A DNA stretch of 64,000 nucleotides from AP-15 sp963772965 (GTDB taxonomy: Bacteria > Pseudomonadota > Alphaproteobacteria > ATCC43930 > CGMCC-115725), in contig CAVYZU010000012.1 of NCBI GenBank assembly GCA_963772965.1, positions 62,001 to 126,000 on the forward strand. The letters run 5' to 3'. The notes under the pieces were generated by a model. The model worked only from the letters and a program-made list of their open reading frames with translations. It was not told where the DNA came from and made no database searches. The position numbers were made by a program, and so were the translations under genes. Numbering within the stretch: the stretch's first letter is position 1; the number at the start of each line of letters is the position of its first letter. This document shows, in pieces, positions 46,480 through 54,911 of this stretch.

Positions 46480-47323
46480 CCGCCATTCTTCCTTCCCGGA
46501 TCTCGACCTCCCAGCATGCCGGCTCGCCGCCGCGACAGCGCAACAACTCCACCCGCCAGTGCGGATGCCCGATCCCGGGCTCCTTGGTCGTCATTCCGGG
46601 GTGCGGGCTTTGCCCGCGAGCCCGGAACCCAAGAACATCAGCTTGGAAAAATGACGGTGAAGCGCCGTTTTCATGGGTTCCGGGCCTGCCCCGCTGGGAC
46701 ATCCCGGAATGACGAACAATTGGCATCGCTACGGGAATTGGCTGCGACGGCAATGCCTGGACGCGCCAGCGGGTCGCGGCAGCGTTCGGCAGATTGCGCT
46801 CGCGCTTCGCCTGCCCACCATTGTACCAGCGCCGCAAGACGAAAGCGGTGATGCCCAAACGCTCCGCAGCCAGCTGCAATCGCCGGCTCGCGACATCGGG
46901 CAAAATCCCGACCTCGCCGACCACCGCGGCTACGCCCGGTGTGCGCAGCCCCTCCTCCATCGCCCACAGAATCTCGGTGTCGCGTGCGGCGCGCACGACA
47001 ATCAGCCGCGTCGGGTCGAGCCCGTGGGGGGCAAGACCGGGTCCGTAAAGATCCTGCCGTGACAGGCACCACAGCACAACGCTGTCTCCTGCCGAGGCGA
47101 GCCGCGCGACAATGGATGCGGCAAAGGCGGCGGCAAGTGCGCCATCCTCCTCGTCGCCGCCGGCGCCAAGAATTTCGTGCAATGCGCCGCGCGTAAGCCC
47201 GCCGCCCGGCAAGGCCCGGTCGATCGCGGCAAGCCCAAACGGCGTCACTCCGTGCGCCGCCGTTGTCGGCCGCTCGATCTGCCGGACCCGTTCGCGGAGG
47301 GTCACTAAAAGATCGCGCGGCAT
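46376..47323 (-). CDS. imuA: ImuA, RecA-like mutasome protein
   Basis: 315 residues; relatives are about 230-270. A RecA/SulA-like protein that supports ImuB and DnaE2 in SOS mutagenesis. Features: GLAAIDRALPGGGLTRGALHEI, VVLWCLSRQDLYGPGLAPHGLD and ALEEGL-type LWAMEEGLRTPGVAAVVGEV. Residues about 204-246 are an inserted repeat (HSGMSQRGRPGTHENGAS ... GFRARGQSPHPGM), after which the normal C-terminus resumes. First gene of the operon; a LexA-like site lies 21 bp upstream. Confidence 0.92.
   Translation of the reverse strand: MPRDLLVTLRERVRQIERPTTAAHGVTPFGLAAIDRALPGGGLTRGALHEILGAGGDEEDGALAAAFAASIVARLASAGDSVVLWCLSRQDLYGPGLAPHGLDPTRLIVVRAARDTEILWAMEEGLRTPGVAAVVGEVGILPDVASRRLQLAAERLGITAFVLRRWYNGGQAKRERNLPNAAATRWRVQALPSQPIPVAMPIVRHSGMSQRGRPGTHENGASPSFFQADVLGFRARGQSPHPGMTTKEPGIGHPHWRVELLRCRGGEPACWEVEIREGRMADATDTVSLAATLADRSPAPVDSTVLPRERSRRTG
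46588..46713. repeat. palindromic 'ATTCCGGGGTGCGGGC' repeat inside imuA
   Basis: CGTCATTCCGGGGTGCGGGC at the left faces GGACATCCCGGAATGACG at the right; GGGTTCCGGG and CCCGGAACCC pair inside. It is about 126 bp, so an exact multiple of three, and leaves the frame intact. It encodes about 42 residues of ImuA. Confidence 0.85.
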
Positions 47324-47343
47324 GCTCGTGAAGGCCCAACCAT

Positions 47344-47358
47344 GTTTCCTATTTGTTC
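47344..47358. promoter_or_regulatory. candidate LexA/SOS box upstream of imuA
   Basis: GTTTCCTATTTGTTC matches the alphaproteobacterial LexA site GTTC-N7-GTTC with one mismatch. It lies 21 bases before the imuA start. It sits within a larger dyad CCCAACCAT...ATGGTTGGG (47335-47371). SOS control of imuA-imuB-dnaE2 is well established in related bacteria. Confidence 0.65.
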
Positions 47359-47518
47359 TTTTATGGTTGGGTTGTCAACTGCTGCCAATCGGACCCGGTC
47401 GCCTGATTGCGAGGCCCGGCCAGTAAAGGTTTCAACCAGCCGCCAGCCCTAATCACCGGGAAACCAACTCCGTCAGCAGCGCGTTCCTTTTTTAGGCAAC
47501 ACGCATGAGGCTCACAAA

Positions 47519-47722
47519 ATGTGGTGGTGGTTTATCTTGTGGGTCGTTGTGATCTGGCTGCTGTTCAGCAGCTTTGGTTACTACGGATACCGGCGATCCT
47601 ATCATTATAATTCGTGGGGTCCATCGGGCGGGATCGGCCTTTTAGTTGTGCTGTTCATTGTCTTTTGGCTGGTGATTATCTTTGCCGGCCCATGGTGGGG
47701 ATGGTACGGCTGGTGGTGGTGA
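47519..47722 (+). CDS. small tryptophan-rich membrane protein
   Basis: 67 residues beginning MWWWFILWVVVIWLLFS and ending FAGPWWGWYGWWW; two membrane segments flank a short Tyr/Arg loop (YYGYRRSYHYNSW). GAGG lies eight bases before the ATG. About one residue in five is Trp. No known domain recognised. Real gene likely because of the good start context and the clear two-helix pattern. Confidence 0.65.
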   Translation: MWWWFILWVVVIWLLFSSFGYYGYRRSYHYNSWGPSGGIGLLVVLFIVFWLVIIFAGPWWGWYGWWW

Positions 47723-47772
47723 CCACTTTCCAGCGCCGCCAATGCTTTGGCCCCACGATCTCCACTTGAGCG

Positions 47773-48927
47773 TCAACCCGCGGAGGGCAGCCAACTCGTC
47801 AAGCGGCGGCCGGCTTCGGCGATGTCCTCGGTTGGGCCGGCGAATGACAGCCGCACCCAGCCGCTGCCGCGGATCGGGTCGAAATCGAGGCCCGGGGTAA
47901 TCGCAACTCCCGTGTCGGCCAGTAGCCGCCGGCAAAATTCCTCGCTGTCGTGGGTCAGTTCCGAAATGTCGACATAGAGATAGAACGCGCCGTCAGCCGG
48001 GGCGAAACGTGCGAGACCAGCGGCTCGCAGTGTCCGGATCAGCAGATCGCGATTGATGCGATAGCGGGCGACATGGCCGTCGAGCTCGGTGCCGCAGTCG
48101 AAAGCCGCGACCGCCGCGAGCTGCGACAATGCCGGCGGGGAAATGTAGAAATTTTGCGCGAGGCACTCGACCGAACGCGCGAGATCGGGCGGCACCAGCA
48201 TCCAGCCGAGCCGCCATCCGGTCATGCTGTAATATTTCGAAAAGGAATTGACAACGATTGCTTGCCGGCCCGAAGCGCGCGCTGTCGCCGCCTCATTCTC
48301 GTACATGATGCCGTGGTAAATTTCGTCCGAGACGAGGCGAATGCCGCGTTCCGTGCAAAATTCGACAAGCCGCGCCAGATCGGCGGCGGCAATCATCGTC
48401 CCGGTCGGGTTGGCTGGGCTGGCGATGATCAGCCCGTCGAGCGGCCCGGCCTCGGCGAGCAATTCCGGGGTCGGCTGATAGTGGGTGTTCTCGCCGACTT
48501 CGAGCAATACCGGCTCGATGCCGAGTGCCGCGAGGATGTTGCGATAGGCGGGATAGCCGGGCACCCCGAGCGCCACCCGAGCGCCGGCTTCGAAGGCTGC
48601 GAGAAACGCCAGCTGAAAGGCGGCCGACGAGCCGGTTGTGACAACGACTTCAGCGGGGTCAACCATAATGCCGTACTGCGCACCGTAGTGCCGGGCGATC
48701 GCCTCGCGCAGCGGCCCTATGCCGAGCGCGTCGGTGTAGCCGATGCGGGCATTGTCGAGCGCCTGTCGCGCCGCTTCCAGTACTGCGTCAGGCGCGGGGG
48801 TGCCGGGCTGGCCGACTTCGAGATGGATGACATCAGCCCCCGCCGCCTCTAACTCGGTCGCGGCGCGCAATACGTCCATCGCGATAAACGGCGGCACCAG
48901 CCCGCGGCGGGAGGGACCAATCGTCAT
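47773..48927 (-). CDS. PLP-dependent class I/II aminotransferase
   Basis: About 384 residues, aspartate-aminotransferase fold. Landmarks: VIHLEVGQPGTPAP, ASPANPTGTMI, Asp-Tyr pair in LVSDEIYHGIMY, PLP lysine in VNSFSKYYSMTGWRLGW, and C-terminal Arg in GSGWVRLSFAGP. The group is often annotated as aromatic or aspartate aminotransferase; the substrate is not clear. ATG 48927 overlaps the stop of the DUF1272 gene (ATGA), so the two are co-translated. Confidence 0.93.
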   Translation of the reverse strand: MTIGPSRRGLVPPFIAMDVLRAATELEAAGADVIHLEVGQPGTPAPDAVLEAARQALDNARIGYTDALGIGPLREAIARHYGAQYGIMVDPAEVVVTTGSSAAFQLAFLAAFEAGARVALGVPGYPAYRNILAALGIEPVLLEVGENTHYQPTPELLAEAGPLDGLIIASPANPTGTMIAAADLARLVEFCTERGIRLVSDEIYHGIMYENEAATARASGRQAIVVNSFSKYYSMTGWRLGWMLVPPDLARSVECLAQNFYISPPALSQLAAVAAFDCGTELDGHVARYRINRDLLIRTLRAAGLARFAPADGAFYLYVDISELTHDSEEFCRRLLADTGVAITPGLDFDPIRGSGWVRLSFAGPTEDIAEAGRRLTSWLPSAG

Positions 48928-49178
48928 GCCCGCGCGCACCCTTCGGGTTTGATCACTCGGCGCGTCGAAGCCGGGTGCCGCAACAAGCGGTCGGCCGGGC
49001 GGATTGGGCGCCGCACCAATTCGCCGCCGCAATTCGGGCAGAGCCCGCCAAGCACGCCCTCCGCGCATTCGCGGCAAAAGGTGCATTCATAGGAGCAGAT
49101 CCGAGCATCTGGCGACTGTGGCGGCAAATCGCGATCGCAGCATTCGCAATTCGGCCTCAACTCAAGCATTGCACCCAT
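48924..49178 (-). CDS. DUF1272 Cys-rich protein
   Basis: 81-84 residues. Begins MLELRPNCECCDRDLPP and continues ICSYECTFCRECAEG, then GGLCPNCGGELVRRP; eleven Cys suggest a zinc-ribbon-type fold with two sites. DUF1272 proteins are small, widespread and uncharacterised. Start ATG 49178 or 49169. It overlaps the aminotransferase start by four bases. Confidence 0.88.
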   Translation of the reverse strand: MGAMLELRPNCECCDRDLPPQSPDARICSYECTFCRECAEGVLGGLCPNCGGELVRRPIRPADRLLRHPASTRRVIKPEGCARA

Positions 49179-49274
49179 CCGAACTCGGCATCGTTGCGCC
49201 TTGTGCGACATGGTTGCCAGGGGGGAGCGGGTTTCGTTATCACGGACCTCACGCCGCTGCCCGAGGAAAACAAT

Positions 49275-49856
49275 ATGACAGACACGAAACCCACCCGTCT
49301 GATCGGAATGTCGGGCAGCCTGCGCACCGGCTCCTATTCGAATGCGGTGCTCGAAACACTGCGCGAAAAGTTTGTCGGGGTTGCCGATCTGGCAGTCTGG
49401 GATTTGGCGCCGATCCCGCTCTACAACCAAGATTTCGAGGGCGAAAAGCGCCCGGCGCCAGTCAAGGAGCTGCTTGCCGCCATCGCCGCGGCGGATGGGT
49501 TGGTGCTGTGCGCGCCCGAATTCAATCACAGCATTCCCGGCGTCTTGAAAAACGCGCTCGATTGGGCGTCGCGCCCGGCCTTCACCTCGGTGATGGCATA
49601 CAAGCCGGTGGCGATCATGGCGACCTCGCCCGGCGCAATCAGCGGCGCCCGCTGCCTCGAACACATCAAGGTAGCGCTCAATTCGATGATGGCGCGAGTC
49701 GTCTTGGCGCGTGAATGCATCATTACCTCGGTCGCTGGGAGGATCCGTGATGGCCGGCTGGTCGACGAAACCTGTCTCGGCTTTGCCAGTGACGTGGTCG
49801 AGGAGTTGCTTGCCGAAATCCGGCTGCGGGCGATGGCGAAGACTGCTGCCGAGTAG
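49275..49856 (+). CDS. NADPH-dependent FMN reductase family protein
   Basis: 193 residues, flavodoxin-like fold. The FMN loop is GMSGSLRTGSYSNAVL; the family motif is CAPEFNHSIPGVLKNALDWAS, and VAIMATSPGAISGARCLEHIK follows. Such enzymes reduce flavins, quinones or azo dyes with NADPH. A ribosome-binding GAGGAAAA lies upstream. Eight bases separate it from the enoyl-CoA hydratase gene, so they are probably co-transcribed. Confidence 0.92.
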   Translation: MTDTKPTRLIGMSGSLRTGSYSNAVLETLREKFVGVADLAVWDLAPIPLYNQDFEGEKRPAPVKELLAAIAAADGLVLCAPEFNHSIPGVLKNALDWASRPAFTSVMAYKPVAIMATSPGAISGARCLEHIKVALNSMMARVVLARECIITSVAGRIRDGRLVDETCLGFASDVVEELLAEIRLRAMAKTAAE

Positions 49857-49864
49857 AGGTAGCG

Positions 49865-50674
49865 ATGCCCACCAACGACACCGTGCTGAGCGAGATCGAC
49901 CAGCGGGGCGTCGTCCGCGTGACCCTGAATAGGCCTGAGGTCGGCAACGCCTATAACGGCGCGCTGATCGATGGGCTGATCGCGACGTTTGCCCGGTTGG
50001 AGCGGGCGTCCGGTCTGCGCTGCGTCGTGTTGCGCGGTGCCGGTCGGCATTTCCAGGCTGGAGCCGATCTCGCCTTTTTGCGCTATCTCGGCACCGCGCC
50101 GGAGCCTGAAAACCTCGACTTCTCGCGGAAGACCATGGCGGCCATCAATGGCTTGCGGCATTTCCAGCGGCCGACCGTAGCGGTCATTCAAGGTGGCTGC
50201 TTTGGCGGCGGCATCGGGATCGCCGCTGCCTGCGACATCGCGATCGCTACCGAGGACGCCATCTTCGCGATCAGCGAGGTGCGCTGGGGCATCACTGCGG
50301 CACCGATCATCCCGCTGCTCGTCGACCGGCTCGGCCCGCGCGTTCTGGGACGTCTGGCGCTGACCGGCGAGCGCTTTACCGCGGCCGAGGCGTTGCGCAT
50401 CGGGCTTGTTCACGAAATCTGCGCACCCGATCAACTCGACGATGTCGTCGAGCGCCTCGTCGACAATCTGCTGATGGTTGCGCCGGAGGCGGTCGCAATG
50501 ACCAAGGCGCTCGTCGCCGAGGCTGTTGAGAATCCGGACACCCCGGTATTCCGCGAACGGATCATCATCGAGGCGGCGGGCCGCCGCCGTGTTCCCGAAG
50601 CCGCTGAGGGAACCGCGAGCTTTGCCGAAAAGCGCCGCCCTAGCTGGCACCCCGGCCAGCCGCGTCAAACTTAG
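49865..50674 (+). CDS. enoyl-CoA hydratase/isomerase family protein
   Basis: 269 residues, crotonase fold. The oxyanion-hole segments are GRHFQAGADLAFL and GGCFGGGIGIAAACD. One candidate catalytic Glu is in AISEVRWGI. C-terminal helices complete the trimer interface. It probably acts on an acyl-CoA thioester, but the exact reaction (hydration, isomerisation, other) is not clear. No other beta-oxidation genes are adjacent. Confidence 0.92.
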   Translation: MPTNDTVLSEIDQRGVVRVTLNRPEVGNAYNGALIDGLIATFARLERASGLRCVVLRGAGRHFQAGADLAFLRYLGTAPEPENLDFSRKTMAAINGLRHFQRPTVAVIQGGCFGGGIGIAAACDIAIATEDAIFAISEVRWGITAAPIIPLLVDRLGPRVLGRLALTGERFTAAEALRIGLVHEICAPDQLDDVVERLVDNLLMVAPEAVAMTKALVAEAVENPDTPVFRERIIIEAAGRRRVPEAAEGTASFAEKRRPSWHPGQPRQT

Positions 50675-50704
50675 AATGCGAAGCCGCGCGTATCGCCGGT
50701 GGCA

Positions 50705-51343
50705 TCAGCCGGGGCTCGAGGCCGGCTTTTCGTTGACGCAGCGCAGCAGTTTCCAATAACCGAACAAATTGCTCGGCCGGACCTCGCGAATCGATAATCG
50801 GCTCGCCCTTTGGAAGTCCTCGAACGGGAAATCGGCGTGAAAGCCGATATGGCGGGCGAGATGGGCCAAGCGTTTTTCCATAAACCGCGCCGGCGCGTTT
50901 TCGCTGGTGAAGTGATTGACGACGACAATTGTGCCGCCCGGGATACAGACGCGGCGCATTTCCGCGGCGAATCGAGCCGGATCCGGCACCACCGACGCGA
51001 CGTACAGCGCCAGCACCGCGTCGAACGAATTGTCGGCAAATTCGAGGTTCTCCGCATCCATGACATGCAGACCCTCGACCTGCGCAAGCTCCATGCGCGC
51101 GGTGCGGCGTTTGGCTTTTTCCAGCATCTCGGCCGAGACGTCGATCCCTGTCACCCGCGAATCCGGCCGGAAATGCGGTAATGACAGACCGGTCCCGACA
51201 CCAACTTCGAGAATACGCTGGCCCGGCCGGTCATTGGCAATCCGCACCGCTTCTTTGCGCCCGGGATGAAACACCGGCCCAAACAGGAGGTCGTAAGAGC
51301 CCGAAAACAGGCGGTAGGTGCGGATCGTGTCGTTAAGGTCCAT
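50705..51343 (-). CDS. phosphatidylethanolamine N-methyltransferase-like (PmtA, Rhodobacter type)
   Basis: About 212 residues. Begins MDLNDTIRTYRLFSGSYDLLFGPVFHPGR; SAM motif RILEVGVGTGLSLPHF, and FDAVLALYVASVVPDP. The sequence is typical of the Rhodobacter-type PmtA that methylates phosphatidylethanolamine to phosphatidylcholine. Other class I methyltransferases share the SAM site, so the lipid specificity is a family inference. ATG 51343 has GAGGGCGACACG upstream. Confidence 0.8.
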   Translation of the reverse strand: MDLNDTIRTYRLFSGSYDLLFGPVFHPGRKEAVRIANDRPGQRILEVGVGTGLSLPHFRPDSRVTGIDVSAEMLEKAKRRTARMELAQVEGLHVMDAENLEFADNSFDAVLALYVASVVPDPARFAAEMRRVCIPGGTIVVVNHFTSENAPARFMEKRLAHLARHIGFHADFPFEDFQRASRLSIREVRPSNLFGYWKLLRCVNEKPASSPG

Positions 51344-51563
51344 CGTGTCGCCCTCGTCAAATCGACAGGACAAACGCCGTACGCCGCGGCTGTTCTCCCA
51401 AACCGCCGGTTTTTGACGTTTTCGTTAAACTAGGCCTATCATGACACGGCGGTTGCGTCACGATCTCCTGACAATCGTGTCAAACGGCTAAGCCGCTAGG
51501 GTACATGACAGCGGCCGATTGTCGAACCTGAACAGAGCTTCAGGTCTATTGCCGGGCTTTACG

Positions 51564-52094
51564 CTAAATCAGCGTGATGCGCTCTACCTCTTGACCCTTC
51601 TGGCCGTCGACGACTTCCGCCCGCACGCGCTGACCCGGATCGAGCGCGGCAACACCACTGCGGCGCAGCGCGGTTATGTGGATGAACACATCCTTGCCGC
51701 CGCCTTCGGGAGCGATGAACCCGTAGCCCTTTTCGGGCTCGAACCGTTTGACCACACCTTCAATCGTCAGCGATGCTCGCGGAGCGCGCCGGTCAAAGCG
51801 GCTGGTCGTGGCGGAGGGAGATGAGGTCGCGGTGCTGCGATCGATCTTTAAGACGCTGGTCACCAGCGGGCCTTTCGCGCCGTCGCCGACCTCGCAGGTG
51901 AGCGAAGCCCCCGCGAGCAAATCCTCGTAGCCGGCGCGGCGCAGCACCGCAATCGGCAGAAACGCATCCGGCGAGCCGTCGACCGGGGTGACAAAGCCAA
52001 AGCCCTTGCCCGCATTGAACCACTTTACTTTGGCTTCGACGCGACGGCCTGTCCGGGTGTCTTCGCGAAAGAAAGCGGGGCGGCGCTCGTACAT
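51564..52094 (-). CDS. cold shock protein with two cold-shock domains
   Basis: About 176 residues. Domain one has VKWFNAGKGFGFVTPVDGSPDAF; domain two has VVKRFEPEKGYGFIAPEGGGKDVFIHITAL. RNP1 (KGFGFV, KGYGFI) and RNP2-like (VFIHI) motifs are present; in the first domain RNP2 is altered (AFLPI). Fused double-CSD proteins are normal in alphaproteobacteria and bind RNA or single-stranded DNA. ATG 52094 is chosen; a TTG at 52136 abuts the upstream gene and is less likely. Confidence 0.9.
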   Translation of the reverse strand: MYERRPAFFREDTRTGRRVEAKVKWFNAGKGFGFVTPVDGSPDAFLPIAVLRRAGYEDLLAGASLTCEVGDGAKGPLVTSVLKIDRSTATSSPSATTSRFDRRAPRASLTIEGVVKRFEPEKGYGFIAPEGGGKDVFIHITALRRSGVAALDPGQRVRAEVVDGQKGQEVERITLI

Positions 52095-52136
52095 CGCTGC
52101 CAGACCGGCTCGCCTGACCAAATGCGTCCGGCCCAA

Positions 52137-52985
52137 CTACTCGGAAAACGCGACCATCCGCTGATTCTGCTCGCCGAGCCCTTCGACCGACAAGCGCACC
52201 CGGTCCCCGGGCTTCAAAAAGCGCGGCGGCTTAAAGCCAAGGCCGACACCGGAAGGCGTCCCAGTCGGGATGACATCGCCTGGCAGCAACGTCATGAAGT
52301 GACTGACATAGCTGACAATATGATCGACCCCGAAGATCAGGTCGGAGGTGTTGCTGTTCTGGCGGCGCTCGCCATTCACTTCGGTCCACAATGCCAGCTT
52401 CCCGGGATCCGGCACCTCGTCCGACGTGACCAGCCACGGACCAATCGGGCAGAACGTGTCGGCACTCTTGCCCTTGGTCCATTGCCCGCCGCGCTCGATC
52501 TGAAATTCACGCTCCGAGACGTCATTGACGACGCAGTACCCGGCGATGTGCTTGGGCGCATCATGGACAGCGATGTAGCGGGTAACGCTGCCGATCACGA
52601 TCCCGAGTTCGACTTCGTAATCGGTCTTTTGCGAGCCCTTCGGGATCATCACATCGTCATTTGGGCCGCAGATCGAGGATATAGCTTTCATAAAAAAGAT
52701 CGGCTCGGTCGGGATTGCCGCCCCGGCCTCCTGGGCGTGCAGGCGGTAATTGAGCCCGATCGCGACGATCTTGGAGATCGCCCCGACGCACGGTCCGAGC
52801 CGCGGGTTGCCGGGCACAATCGGGAGGCTTGCGGGATCCAGTCGCCGCAAACGGTCGAGCTCGGCGGGGGCCAGAGCGGCGCCATCGATGTCGCGGACAG
52901 CGCCGGACAGGTCGTGGATCTTGCCGTCTCGATCGAGAAGCCCGGGTTTTTCCTGACCCGGCGGGCCGTAGCGAAGAAGCTTCAT
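52137..52985 (-). CDS. fumarylacetoacetate hydrolase family protein
   Basis: 282 residues. The FAH metal site is in KTDYEVELGIVIG, with CGPNDDVMIPKGS before it, VVNDVSEREFQ, and TGTPSGVGLG near the end. Closest pattern: the 2,4-diketo-3-deoxy-L-fuconate hydrolase and ureidoglycolate-lyase-like group that works in sugar-acid breakdown. The SDR next upstream in the same operon (39 bases away) supports this. The exact substrate is unproven. Confidence 0.88.
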   Translation of the reverse strand: MKLLRYGPPGQEKPGLLDRDGKIHDLSGAVRDIDGAALAPAELDRLRRLDPASLPIVPGNPRLGPCVGAISKIVAIGLNYRLHAQEAGAAIPTEPIFFMKAISSICGPNDDVMIPKGSQKTDYEVELGIVIGSVTRYIAVHDAPKHIAGYCVVNDVSEREFQIERGGQWTKGKSADTFCPIGPWLVTSDEVPDPGKLALWTEVNGERRQNSNTSDLIFGVDHIVSYVSHFMTLLPGDVIPTGTPSGVGLGFKPPRFLKPGDRVRLSVEGLGEQNQRMVAFSE

Positions 52986-53024
52986 CGGCTGTGCCTCCTG
53001 TTACAATTCAAAGCGTAAAGCTGG

Positions 53025-53780
53025 TCAAAGCGTAAAGCCGCCGTCGATCACATGGATCGCGCCGGTCGTGAACGACGCTTCATCCGAGGCAAGGTAGACC
53101 GCGAGCGCCGCGACCTCCTCGGGGGTCCCGAGCCGACCCAGCGGCTGGCGCTCGACAAACGCGCGGCGCGCCGCCTCGCTGCCGCCGACAACGCGAGCGC
53201 CTTGCACCGCGATGCGGTCTTCGAGCGAGGGGGTCTCGATCGTCCCCGGGCAGATCGCGTTGCAGCGGATGCCCTGGGTAATAAAATCGGCGGCCACCGA
53301 TTTGGTCAGGCCGATCACCGCCGCCTTGGTCGAGCCATAGACGCAGCGGCTGGGGGCGCCTTTTACCGAGGAAACCGTCGAGGCCATATTGATGATCGAA
53401 GCGCCTACCTCACGCTCCAGCATCTTTGGCAGAAACGCGCGGATCATCATGAACATCGAGCGGACATTCAGCACAAAGGACGCGTCCCACTCGATCGGGT
53501 CGGCGTCGAGGATTGTGCCGTGATGCACAAAGCCGGCGCAGTTGAACAGGACATCGAGCGGCCCGAGTTCGTCGGCGAGTGCGGCTATGGCAGCATCGTC
53601 GGTGACGTCGAGCCGCCGCGTCGCGATCAGCGCATCGGCCAAGGGGGTAAGCTTTTCATCGGCGATGTCGGTCGCCAGAACGCTTGCCCCCTCGGCGGCA
53701 AAAGCGAGAGCCGATGCGCGGCCGATACCCTGCCCCGCCGCTGTCACCAACGCCCGTTTGCCCGCGAGCCGTCCCGCCAT
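53025..53780 (-). CDS. SDR family oxidoreductase (2-keto-3-deoxy-L-fuconate dehydrogenase-like)
   Basis: 251 residues; start MAGRLAGKRALVTAAGQGIGRAS with the cofactor motif TAAGQGIG. NCAG in LFNCAGFVHHG; Ser, Tyr and Lys in NMASTVSSVKG and VYGSTKAAVIG. The C-terminal IDGGFTL is typical. Upstream partner of the FAH-family gene; together they would oxidise and then split a 2-keto-3-deoxy sugar acid. Specificity is inference. Confidence 0.88.
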   Translation of the reverse strand: MAGRLAGKRALVTAAGQGIGRASALAFAAEGASVLATDIADEKLTPLADALIATRRLDVTDDAAIAALADELGPLDVLFNCAGFVHHGTILDADPIEWDASFVLNVRSMFMMIRAFLPKMLEREVGASIINMASTVSSVKGAPSRCVYGSTKAAVIGLTKSVAADFITQGIRCNAICPGTIETPSLEDRIAVQGARVVGGSEAARRAFVERQPLGRLGTPEEVAALAVYLASDEASFTTGAIHVIDGGFTL

Positions 53781-53856
53781 CTGCGCCGCCTTCACCTGCT
53801 CGACCGGGCGAAATTGCCACGCCCGCGACCCGCGCGCAAATCCGGATGCGCGCCCG

Positions 53857-54834
53857 TCAGCCGAGCGCTCTTTGGGTGGCGAGGTCGTCTTCGATAAAGG
53901 CTTGGACGGCCTCATCGATGTCGGCGTCGGCGGTAAAGCCGAGTGCCAAGGCGCGTGGAGCGGCAAGCGCCTTTGGCCAGCCAGCGACGATCGCCTCGAT
54001 TTGCGGATCGTGCCGCCAAAGGATGCGAGCGTGGGCCGCGGCTCCGCCGGCGCGGCGCACGGCCTCGACCATGTCGCCGACCGCGACCGAAAAGCCGGGC
54101 AATTGTAGCGAACGGTTGATACCGAAGGCCTCGCCCGGCAATTCATGCGCACGGTGCAAGGCAGCGACAACGCGCCGCGGCGACGCCAAAGCCATGACGA
54201 GATCGGGGGACACCGGGCAGATCACCTCCTTTCCCGCCAACGGCTCGCGGATGATCGAGGAGGCAAAGGTCGAGGCCGCCCGGTTTGGCAATCCCGGCCG
54301 CACCACTACGGTCGGCAGGCGCAACGCGCGCCCATCGACAAACCCCTTTCGGCTGTAGTCGTTGACCAGCAACTCGCCGATCGCTTTTTGGGTGCCATAG
54401 GAGGATTGCGGCGTCAGCGGCGTGTCGTCGCCAACCTCCGGCGGTAAAACGCCGCCGTAGACCGCGAGAGAACTCGCGAAAACGAGCCGCGGGCCGGTGC
54501 CGAGCGCGCGGCACGCGTCCAGCACCGCGCGGGTGCCGTCAAGATTGACGCGATAGCCGAGATCGGTGTCGGCCTCGGCTTGGCCGCTGACCACGGCGGC
54601 GAGATGAAACACCACCGCCGCGCCCGGCAGCAGCAATTGGCGCACGGTTTCACGATCAGCGATATCGCCGGTGACCACCGTGAGCCGCCGGTCGTCGGGC
54701 AATGGCAGGGCCGGCGGCGCATTGTCGAACAACACCAGTTCCTCGATCGCGCCGAGGCTGCTGCCACGCTCCAAGAGCAGCATTGCGAGCCGACGCCCGA
54801 GAAACCCGCAGCCGCCGGTAATGACGATGCGCAT
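53857..54834 (-). CDS. denD: D-erythronate dehydrogenase DenD
   Basis: 325 residues, extended SDR (epimerase-like) fold: GGCGFLGRRLAMLLLERG (Rossmann loop), FHLAAVVSGQAEADTDLGYRVN, SSLAVYGG and the YGTQKAIGELLVNDYSRKGF segment with Tyr and Lys. The block VDGRALRLPTVVVRPGLPNRAASTFASSIIREPL is typical for DenD. It oxidises D-erythronate to 2-keto-erythronate. The other genes of the four-carbon acid sugar route (otnI, otnK, otnC) lie within 3.5 kb, which strengthens the call. Confidence 0.92.
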   Translation of the reverse strand: MRIVITGGCGFLGRRLAMLLLERGSSLGAIEELVLFDNAPPALPLPDDRRLTVVTGDIADRETVRQLLLPGAAVVFHLAAVVSGQAEADTDLGYRVNLDGTRAVLDACRALGTGPRLVFASSLAVYGGVLPPEVGDDTPLTPQSSYGTQKAIGELLVNDYSRKGFVDGRALRLPTVVVRPGLPNRAASTFASSIIREPLAGKEVICPVSPDLVMALASPRRVVAALHRAHELPGEAFGINRSLQLPGFSVAVGDMVEAVRRAGGAAAHARILWRHDPQIEAIVAGWPKALAAPRALALGFTADADIDEAVQAFIEDDLATQRALG

Positions 54835-54911
54835 CGTCGCCGCTCGCGCCGTCAGCCGTGAATGCCGTAAGGCGCTGCCCAGACGAACTCGGCCATGCGG
54901 CGCGGTTTGCC

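Noticed and set aside
47335..47371. CCCAACCAT/ATGGTTGGG dyad as a transcription terminator
   Set aside because: No T-run follows, and the dyad encloses the better explained LexA-like site upstream of imuA.
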